Origin: Mesorhabditis belari
Lineage: Eukaryota; Nematoda; Chromadorea; Rhabditida; Rhabditidae
Direction of reading: 5' to 3'
Assembly (NCBI GenBank): GCA_958450365.1
Contig: CAUEEP010000289.1
Coordinates: 310,001 to 374,000, forward strand
DNA length: 64,000 bases
Shown: piece after piece, positions 55,571-64,000 of the stretch
Position numbering within the stretch: the stretch's first letter is position 1
Layout: each line of letters opens with the position of its first letter
Notes under the pieces: generated by a model
Told to the model about the DNA's origin: nothing
Database searches by the model: none
What the model saw: the letters and a program-made list of their open reading frames with translations, nothing else
Position numbers and translations under genes: made by a program

Positions 55571-55904
55571 TAACAAGGGAATGGTTTGGGGTTCGAAGTT
55601 CAAATTTCGAAATCGACTGGGAAAACCGATTCCTTTATAAGGCTTAGCTCTGTAAAACGGTGGTCCTATCCATCGGGTTCAATTTCACCATTGCCTTTGA
55701 ACTTTAACAAGAGAATGATCTCAGCTCAAAGTTCGGAATCGACTGGAAACACAGTGCATAACATAGAATGGGCAATGGCGAACAAAACGCGACAAAAATT
55801 ACCCGCTAATAGCCACGGAAACGCGAGGAACCTGGTATGGAAAATCGGGATTGAAAACTGATTCCTTTATAAGGCTTTTCTCCCTGACCCTTTCTCCAGA
55901 GGTA

Positions 55905-55980
55905 AGCTCGTGGCCTAGTGGATAAAGACTTAGCTCTGTAAAACAGCAGTCCGATTTTTGCCCTCGGGTTCAATTCCGTC
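55905..55980 (+). pseudogene. tRNA-derived unit inside foldback element
   Basis: A-box TGGCCTAGTGGATAAAG and B-box GGGTTCAATTCC at tRNA-like spacing. The sequence between them (TTAGCTCTGTAAAACAG) recurs at 55643-55690, so two partial pol III units lie in the element. Confidence 0.6.
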
Positions 55981-56221
55981 CACATGCAAAAATTTTTTGT
56001 TTTTTTTTGCCCGAGTGTTCCTTATCTCTCTAAATTTGGAATACCAAGAAAACTGACGAAATTTCTGAAATTGTTTTGCTCCAAATTGTTTATGAATGAT
56101 TAAAAGTAACTTTTGATATATTTTCTCGTTTTCCGGGTTAAAAACTTTTATTGCAAAGCGTCCCATAGCGGCAAAAAGATAAATTGACATTTATTGTCTC
56201 AGTGTTGAGCTAATTGAGTTG

Positions 56222-56415
56222 ATCAAGCTGGCCCAACTAGCAGACCAAAGCTGGCTGGGTATCTAGCAGATCAAAGCTGACTAGGGATCCAGCAGATCAA
56301 AGCTGGCTGGGTATCCAGCAGATCAAAGCTGGCTTCGAGACCAAAGCTGGCTGGGTATCTAGCAGACCAAAGCTGGCTGGGTATCTAGCAGACCAAAGCT
56401 GGCTGGCCATCTAGC
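56222..56415. repeat. 26-bp minisatellite (AGCAGACCAAAGCTGGCTGG)
   Basis: About seven copies of a unit with AAAGCTGGCTGGGTATCTAGC, varying in the GATC/GACC step. It lies inside the foldback element at 55571-56618. Confidence 0.9.
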
Positions 56416-56618
56416 ACGAGCTTATCTCCGGCCGTCAGCGAGAAAAGCCTTATAAAGGAATCAGTTTTCAATCCCGATTTTCCATACCAGGTTCCTCGCG
56501 TTTCCGTGATTATTATCGGGTAATTTTTGTCGCGTTTTGTTCACCATTGCTCATTCTATGTTATGCACTGTGTTTCCCAGTCGATTTCCATTCGATTTCC
56601 AAAACCATTCCCTTGTAA

Positions 56619-57430
56619 GAGCTAATCGCAAGCTGTAAAATTTGACGATTTTGACGATTTGAACTCAAAATGAGCAAATTTTGTAGCAATTTTTAACAAT
56701 CTCTAACACAAAAACAAAAATCTAAGCTTTAAGCATTCTGGAAAGCATTTTCGCTATCTAAACAAGGAAATCTGCAAAAAATCATTGATTTTCTGAAGAT
56801 TTGCGATCACTTTTTTTTAATGAAAAACAATACCTTTTCGACGAATTTCTCTCTTTTTCAGCGATAGATCCACAAAATTTGCAGAACTTTTGTTGAGATA
56901 ACAAACAAAAAAAAGTTAAATGATTGATGTTTAGGATTTGAAGAAATGAGCATTTTTATACGCAAAATCGACCAAGCAATCCAGGGTTTTTTGGGTGGAG
57001 AAAAAAAGTTGGGAATTGATTGCATGCACAATATGTTCGTGCGCCTGAATCTGTACGCGCTCTTTTGAGCGTTTTTTGCATTGGCGCTCTTTTGATATAG
57101 TCCCCTGTTGCTAATACATTAAAAGCGTGCCCAAGTATGAATCAGTGTTGAAAACCATGTCGAGATTAGGGCCTGAAAGTGAAGGCCTTAATCTCCAATT
57201 ACTTTCAAACTACCCACTAAAATGTGCAAATCTAAAATACAGTGTGCTGCTTAAAAAAATGCCGTCTTTTCCCAAAAAATCTTTGTTCAACCCGAGGGCA
57301 GCAAGGGATTTTAAGCCATTTTAAGATGCTTTCGTGCTTTATTTACAATTATAGTCAAATTAAATCAATTTAGCACTGAAAACTTGGCTCTTTGTGCTAG
57401 AACGCAAAACAAACTTTACGTCTAAAATCA
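56619..57430. other. No gene recognised
   Basis: AT-rich sequence. A 65-codon open frame at 57127-57324 has no splice context or recognisable motif. The right end runs into the leader of the next gene. Confidence 0.4.
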
Positions 57431-57563
57431 CGAATGAACAATTCTTTGACCCCGTTCACAGTATTTACAGTATTTACAGCAGCTAGTAGTAGTCTTGTCT
57501 TCGGGTTTTTTTTGTTTTATTATTTACGGTGTTATCTCTGCTGTAATTTTTCATTTAGGGTCG

Positions 57564-59762
57564 ATGTCGGACAAGCCGGAGAGCAGCAAGACTCAACTCG
57601 AGACTTTGAAAGCGGATATCCTGGAGAAACTGTCGGCAAAGCTGAAGCCCGATTCAAAGCCATCACCCGTGCTCACAAAGCCGGTCAACATCCATGTGGA
57701 ACTGAACCAAAAGCTGTTGGAGCTGCTCGAGGAAGGGACCAACGAGAGCCGAGAAAAAGCCAAGAAACTACTCGTCGACCGGAACGTGCTCTTAGTGGCT
57801 GGCGACGCAAATACGGCAGAAAAGATAAAAGCGTTGACAGAAGCTGTTGAGTCTCTGACTCAACAGAGCTTTGCCATTCAAAGCCTCGTCCGAGCACTCT
57901 CCGATCCACAAGTTCGGTTCATGAGGTAAAGAGAATGACCTTAAATAGTGAAATTTTCAAATTCAGGCATCTTAGCGAACCATTGTTCGAAAAAGACTTC
58001 CTTTCACAGTTGCCAGAGGAGGTTTGTTAAAGCTTGTGGGAGTAATTGCTTATTTTTAGATTGCTTGTCGTATCATCGCCTACTTGACACCGTGCGATTT
58101 GATGACTTGTGCTGGCGTTTCGCGGGCGTGGCGGCGGCTTTGTGAAGATGATCGGACGTGGCGACAGGAATGTTTGGAGAGAGGATATGTGAAATTTGAC
58201 GCACCAAGGTTTGTTACAATTTTAAGTCGATGTTATTACACTTAAAAATACAAATCTGATAGATTTATATTAAACTAGATTTAAAGGATTGTAAGATCTA
58301 GGACAATAATGTTATTAATTCCAAAGCAAACAACGATGTAAAGCGAAAGAAATCATGATAATGTTTGATTAGATGAACTGGTTCATATTTAGGAAATCGA
58401 TTGTAAAAAGACTCGTCTCAAACTTGTTTTTTTAGTTTTTGTTTTCTCGGAGGTTGGGCGACGAATCGAGCAAATGAGCAAGGGGGAATCGCAATCTCCT
58501 CACATATGACCTTTCAGGAAGCACGTCAAAATCGACGAGAACGCGAGATCGCATATGGAAAGTTAGTGACGCAATTTGTTGCTAAATTAAATCTTTTCTA
58601 GATGTTATGAGCGATCATCATGGAAGTCACTGTACTTGCGGAAGAAGCGAATCATTTCAAACTGGCGATCCCGAGCGATTCAATCAAGCACTGTCCAAAA
58701 GGTTTAAACAAATGTTTTGGCTAAAATTTTTTTTAGGTCTATAAAGGGATCTTTCGTCTACAAGTTCACTCTGGTCGTATTATTACTGGTTCTGCTGATA
58801 ATACGTTGCGGGTCTGGAATGTTGATGATACTCAGGTTTGTTTCGTTTAACTAATATTGTACGTCTTAATTTAGCCGGCTTTCACTCTAACTGGCCATAT
58901 GGGTCGTATTTTGACATTTCAAATGAGCGATGATGGCAAATACATTATCAGGTTAATTAATAGGCTCTAGCTAGTGCAATTGATAAGTGTTGTCAAAGAA
59001 GCTAACAATTTTCTAAACAAAGATACTTGTGACAACAAAGTCTATTGCAATATTTAAGTGGCTCGGCTGATCAAACGGTGCGCGTTTGGTGTGGTCAAAC
59101 CGGTTTCCAGCGTGATGTTCTACAGGGGCATACGGGTACTGTTAACTGCATAAGTCTACATGGAACAACGTGAGTGAACTGAATTTTGTGCTTTAGCTAA
59201 AATCGTAATGTTTTAGTCTTGTTTCTGGATCGGGCGATCAAACGCTCCGTGTATGGGACATTTGGGACATTCGTGACGGTGGCTCGTTCACTCATCGTTT
59301 ACAAGAGGCAAATCGTCGCACGTCGAACGTCACTTCATTGCAATTGCTTGACTCCGGACTTTTGGTGACAGGTTCGATGGATGGCTTGGTCATGCTGTGG
59401 GATGTGGATAAAGGTATGCTGTTTTACATTACCGAATACTATAGGCTATGAGATCCAGACTTCAAGTTTTCAGCTAAAGTAGAATTTGTTAACTACAGAA
59501 CTTGGCTCGTCAACTATTCAAGCTTAAATCTACGTTGAGGTTCAGTATCTAGTTGTTGTTGTTGTTGTTAATTTAGTTGTTAATTTTTTTTTCACTTTTA
59601 GGTATCTTCGTTCGTGATCTCGTTCGTCTTGCATCGTGTGGATATGGCGGTTACAATTGGCTTCTCAAAGCGACTGAAACATTGCTCGTGGGTGCATTTG
59701 AAGCGAGATTGGCAGAGAGCACAAATCTCATCTTCATCGATTTTGACGCAGCGTATCCGTAG
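57564..59762 (+). CDS. sel-10-like: Diverged F-box/WD40 FBXW7/SEL-10-like gene with long N-terminus and shortened propeller
   Basis: Starts [20 protein letters not shown] and continues for about 115 extra residues (helical, including LNQKLLELLEEGTNESREKA and TAEKIKALTEAVESLTQQSF) before [18 protein letters not shown]. Only this copy has that segment. F-box [20 protein letters not shown], linker [20 protein letters not shown], then blades [19 protein letters not shown] and LRVWDI. The sequence then passes directly into WDIRDGGS and VMLWDVDK (junction near 59268). About three blades are therefore missing compared with sister genes, which should prevent a standard closed eight-bladed propeller. 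The tail [16 protein letters not shown] to LIFIDFDAAYP-stop is intact. Confidence 0.87.
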
Positions 59763-60888
59763 GTATATTCGTATTTTTGCACTTTCCCTGAGCCTTGCGA
59801 TTTTCTGAGGAATTCTTTTGGTTTTCAATTCTACTGAACTTTCATTGCTTGTGATTATATTTCAAATATTTCCCACATTATATACACTTTTATGCCATAG
59901 TCTTGATTTTGTGAACCTTTTTTTCCATTTTTTATTTTTTGAGCTTCGCATGCTTCGTTGGTTGCTGGAAACATTCGATATTGTTTTGATCCATATCAAC
60001 TCCTGTAATTCTTTATTTGCTCGATGTTTCAACGCTTTATGAATAAAGTATATTTAAACTGTGTAAGTGGTTTTTGCTACACAACTTACACATGTAAGAT
60101 AAATTGCTTAAACTTGCTCACAAATAAAAAGAAACAGATTAAACTTGCAAGGGAAGTGCACTCACTTAAGCTCGCAGCTTTTGCATTGGGACTCAGTTGA
60201 TGCGATGCACAATTTCATGCTGATTCCGAACCTGCTTTTCGTTGTTGCAAAATGGCTCCCTATCAAAAGTTACAAACGTTTTAAATTTGTAGCCAGGAAA
60301 TGGAATTTTCCTGGCCAAAATGGGATTCCCTCAGAAAGTTCTTTCAGTCCCAGTCAAATGTGGCGGCGCAGTGAGAAGAGGGCTTATGTACGAAACGATT
60401 TCTTCATTTTTTGCTTCAGTTCAATTCCATCCTTTGTTTTTCTTTTTATTTGACCTTCCACCACTTAATTTTGTTTCAGTTTTCGATTTCAGGAACTATC
60501 ACAATGAACTTTTTTTGTATTGAGGTTTATGGACAAAATTGTTACGTTCCACAAAAAAGGACAGAATAAACGATCTTTCACAACACCTATTTTCTGCACA
60601 ATCTTTGCAGGCGATTTAGGAAAGCAGGAAGAAAGAGCGTCTATTCTAGATTTGTGGTTTATAGATTTTTTTAAATTTTATATAGAAAATACGGACTAAA
60701 AATAATCGAAGGTTAACAGCAACCAACCAACTAATTCAAACAATAATCAAGACTATGGCATACAAGTCTATATAATGAGCGTAATTATTGAAAGGAAAGC
60801 AATGAACGTTCAAAAGAATGGAAAAACCGAGCAAATTCTTCGGAAAATCACAATAAGCCCTAGGGAAAGCGCAAAAATACAAAAATAC
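59763..60888. other. Intergenic region between the tail-to-tail founder genes
   Basis: AT-rich 3' flanks. A 102-codon open frame at 60145-60453 ends in a hydrophobic run but has no splice or homology support here, and nothing like it occurs between the other gene pairs. The Harbinger, ground-like and RNase H passengers of the other units are absent. Confidence 0.5.
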
Positions 60889-63326
60889 TTATGGATATGA
60901 GGCATCAAAATCGATGAAGATGAGCTTTGTGGCCTCGGTCCTATCTTCCGATCGAACTCCACATACGAGTGATGTTTCAGTGGCTTTGAAATCCAAATAA
61001 TAACGGCCAGGTTCACTAGAACGAGAACGAACGAGATCACGAACGAAAGTACCTTAAAATAGAAAAAAATTAACAACAAGACACTGAACCTTGCCATAGA
61101 TTTAGGCTTGAATAATTGACGAGACAAGTTATGTAATGAATAAATTCTACTTTAAATCCCAGCTTGCAGTCTGGATCTTATTGCCTATAGTATCAGGTAA
61201 TTTAAAACAGCATACCTTTATCCACATCCCACAGCATGACCCGGCCATTCTCCGAACCTGTCACCATAAGTCCCGAGTCCAGCAATTGCAACGAAGTGAT
61301 GGTCGACGTCTGACCATTTACGCCATGTAAGTGGTGAATGCACGAGCCACCCTCACGAATGTCCCAAATCTAAGAAAAAGAAGTAGTTTTCATAGGATTG
61401 ATTAAACATACCCAAACGTCCGAGTCGTAATAGGAGACCAAAATGTTTCCGCGAAGCTGCAACCCAAAGCAACGACCTGCAAACGGTAACTCTTCAAGAG
61501 AGCGAAGAAGTGCGATGCATGCTGAAAGAAACAAATATAGATGAGATTGTAACAGAATAGTGAAAAAGTAAAAACCACTTCCTCTTTGCACATCCCAGAC
61601 GCGAATCGTTCCGTCACTACCCGCCACGACAAGATCCCGCTCTGGCTCAAACTAAAACAGAATTCTGATTAAAGCCAAAATTCGACAATTCAACTCACCA
61701 AAAGTGAATCGACTGGCCATGTGTGACCCGTCAGCGTGTGCAAACACTCCTCCGTGTGTACATTCCAAACCTAATAGAATATTATAAATAGCATTGATAA
61801 CTGTACAAACGTTTACGGTACAACCAAGGCCAAAAAATACAACCCGTTCTCCATCAAATTTCACACATCTCTGAAACTTAGCTTAAGCTAAAACTTTGAT
61901 ACACATACCCAAGCAGCGACAGGCAAAATGTGAAGGCATTTCCCGTCGACAATGTCCCAAACTCGGAGTGTTTGATCGTGCGATCCAGAAACAAGACTAA
62001 AACATTATGATCTTAGCTTAAACAGAAAATTCAGATCACTCACGTTGTGCCATGTAGACTCATGCATGAAATATGTTCCGTATGTCCCCGCAAAACATGA
62101 AGCTGGGCACCGGTTTGACCACACCAAACGCGCAACGATCCATCAAACCCGCTACTGAAATATTACAACATACTTTGTTGTCATAAGAATTTTTGTTTGA
62201 ACCTTTTTAGCCTCATTGGCAACTCTTATGAATTGCACTAGCTATATTCTATTAACTAACCAGACAATGTATTTGCCATGTTCGCTCACTTGATACGACA
62301 TGGGGGGACCATTAGCACCCGTTAGAGCAAAAGCCGGCTAAATTCGGAGGTACAATAACAATTAAACAGAAGAAACTTGAGCATCTTCAACATTCCAGAC
62401 CAGCAACTTATAATCATGAGAACCAGTAATGATACGACCAGGGCGAATTTGTAGACAAATGGTTTGTTGAAAGTCATCCTAAAAACCATTTTTACGGTCA
62501 AACCATTTATTCAAACCTCTATAACAGTGCTAGATTGAATCGCTCGGGATCGCCAATTCGAAATGATTCGCCTCTTTCGCAAGTATAGCGACTTCCATGA
62601 CGATCGCTCATAACACCTAGAAAAAATTAAATACAGCAACAAGTTAGGTCACTAACTGTCCATATGCGACCTCGCGTGCTTGTCGATTCTGCTGTGCTTC
62701 TTGAAGGTCCATATGTGAACAGATTGTCATTCCCGCTTGCTTATTTGGTCGATTCGCCGCCCAACCTCCGAGAAAACGAAAGCTAAACAAAAACAAGTTT
62801 GAGACGAGTCTTTTTACAAGCGATTTCTTAAATATGAACCAGTTCATTTAAACAAACATTATCATATGATTTCTTTCGCTTTACATCTTCCTTTGCTTTG
62901 GAATTAATAACATTATTGTCCTATATTTTACAAGTCTTAAAATCTAGTTTAATATAAATCTATTAGAATTGTATTTTTAAGTGTTATATTATCTGCTCAA
63001 AACTGTAACAAACCTTGGCGCATCAAATTCCACATATCCTTTCTCCAAACATTTCTGACGCCACGTCTGATCATCTTCACAAATCCGTTGCCACGTCCGC
63101 GAAACGCCAGCACAAGTCATCAAATCGCGCGGTGTCAAATGGGCAATGATGCGATAAGCAATCTAAAATTAAACAATTACTCCCACAGGCTTTAACAAAC
63201 CTCGTTTGGCAATTGTGCCAAGAAGTCCTGTTGGAACAATGGTTGGCTCAGTTCCACTTGGATATTGGATAAACCACTTGGATTAGCCTCAATTTGAATC
63301 TTGCTGATCTCCGGCCTATTCGACAT
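60889..63326 (-). CDS. sel-10-like: Diverged F-box/WD40 FBXW7/SEL-10-like gene, full propeller
   Basis: Start MSNRPEISKIQIEANPSGLS at 63326, then LFQQDFLAQLPNE (exon 63201-63326). F-box exon 63014-63163: AYRIIAHLTPRDLMTCAGVS, then [20 protein letters not shown]. The FBXW7-type linker follows in exons near 62700 and 62540, then a complete blade series, including [31 protein letters not shown] and IRVWDVQRG. One blade is degenerate (VVFFGLGCTVNV for [12 protein letters not shown]). Tail [20 protein letters not shown] to [11 protein letters not shown], with a TAA stop instead of the TAG used by all others. No frame break found. With the 57.6-kb gene it forms a tail-to-tail pair 1.1 kb apart, the simplest form of the repeated arrangement. 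Confidence 0.88.
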
Positions 63327-63507
63327 CTCCCCTAAATAAAAAATTATAGCAGAGATAACATCGTAATTAATAAAAGGAAAAGTCGCCGAACAAAATACTA
63401 TTACTAGCTCGTGTAAACAATGTAAGAGTACCCCGCCCCTTTGGCACACACTAGAGGCCGGTGGGGTACTATTAAAGTATTTACGGCATATACACCTGCC
63501 TAACGAA

Positions 63508-63860
63508 TTGGATAGAATGAAATTTATGGCAAAAAGACTCCTTAAATATCCAAAAGGGCCACGTCTTAGTCTTAGGACGCGCCATCGAGAGGTTTACGGT
63601 AGAATGTACACAAAACCATCTTTGGTGGCTTCACGGCTCAAAAACTCCTGGAAACAGGAAAAGTCCTGGAACAAAATTACTAGCTCCCGTAAACAAGCTC
63701 CCGTAAAAGTAGCCGGCCGTGTGGCACACACTAGAGGAGGATCGGGTACTATAACAGTAGTAACGGTATATACATCTGCTGGACGAATTGAAAAGAATGA
63801 AATTTATGGCAGAAAGTCTCCTTAAATATTCGAAAGGAGCACGTTTTAGAACGCGCCATC
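63508..63860 (+). repeat. Two tandem copies of the short-ORF region
   Basis: A unit of about 282 bp, from GGCACACACTAGAGG to the short ORF, occurs at about 63440 and 63720. Both carry versions of MKFMAKRLLKYPKGPR (63517) and MKFMAESLLKYSKGARFRTR (63799), the same family as at 9362 and 47845. The second has RTRHQEVYGR followed by a short GGTAGAAC duplication. Divergent orientation to the 60.9-kb gene is preserved. Confidence 0.5.
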
Positions 63861-64000
63861 AAGAGGTTTACGGTAGAACGGTAGAATGCTTTAAATTCCG
63901 CCAATAAACTTCACCTTACCTACGAGGATGTACTTAAAACCATATTTGGTGTTCCACTTTTCAAAATTCTCTTTTTCATTGCGCTTTTAGCACTTGACTC

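Larger units (their letters stand above)
55571..56618. mobile_element. 1.05-kb foldback element, TAA-flanked, with internal tRNA-like unit
   Basis: The ends read TAACAAGGGAATGGTTTGG and, at the right, its near reverse complement ending CCCTTGTAA; TAA on both sides may be the target duplication. Inner arms of about 140 bp (55738-55885 and 56449-56588) are inverted copies (GACTGGAAACACAGTGCATA; AAATCGGGATTGAAAACTGA). Between them lie a tRNA-like unit and a minisatellite. TAA duplication is typical of PIF/Harbinger-type MITEs, so a Harbinger-mobilised origin is plausible. No protein. Confidence 0.8.

Overview
The window is nuclear DNA from a nematode. The evidence is the gene content and structure: many short introns with TTTCAG-type acceptors, a ground-like (GRL) domain gene (a nematode-restricted family), a giant muscle-type Ig-repeat gene, a mariner transposon, and a family of genes related to FBXW7/SEL-10. 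I see no bacterial operons, Shine-Dalgarno sites or CRISPR arrays. The species cannot be named from sequence alone; a rhabditid-like nematode is the most economical reading.

Layout. 1-2.1 kb (minus): seven exons of a sarcomeric Ig-domain gene that runs off the left edge, with a 20-bp minisatellite in one intron. 2.1-5.3 kb: repeats and a tRNA-like relic, no convincing gene. 5.3-48.9 kb: a mosaic of segmental duplications. The recurring unit is [FBXW7-like gene, plus] - [PPPY exon / PIF-Harbinger transposase debris / small membrane-protein exons / ground-like gene / RNase H-like gene] - [FBXW7-like gene, minus]. It occurs as two large tail-to-tail copies (about 23.6-35.8 kb and 36.8-47.8 kb), one collapsed copy with the middle removed (5.85-9.3 kb) and one half copy (9.3-16.9 kb). 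18.7-19.9 kb holds the 3' half of a secreted-protein gene whose full version lies at 49.4-54.2 kb. 54.2-57.4 kb: a foldback element and repeats. 57.5-63.3 kb: two diverged FBXW7-like genes tail to tail, the plausible founder pair of the unit. 63.5-64 kb: a tandemly repeated short ORF.

Eight FBXW7-like loci are near full length (four plus-strand or diverged forms, four closely similar minus-strand forms), and two fragments remain. Each encodes a short N-terminus, an F-box, a linker like that of FBXW7, and a WD40 propeller ending in a tail like that of SEL-10. Most keep open, spliceable frames, while nearly every passenger gene in the duplicated unit (membrane protein, ground-like, RNase H-like, Harbinger transposase) is truncated in every copy. 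The propeller copies differ mainly in surface loops, and three copies carry structural changes: a loss of about three blades, a 5-bp frameshift, and a 39-bp internal duplication.

If the proteins are made, they would act as substrate receptors of SCF ubiquitin ligases. The mobile elements (mariner, Harbinger, a TA-flanked MITE, GACGTC-rich and palindromic foldback elements) sit at several block junctions and probably helped to shape the locus. All gene models are inferred by eye from splice signals and family resemblance.
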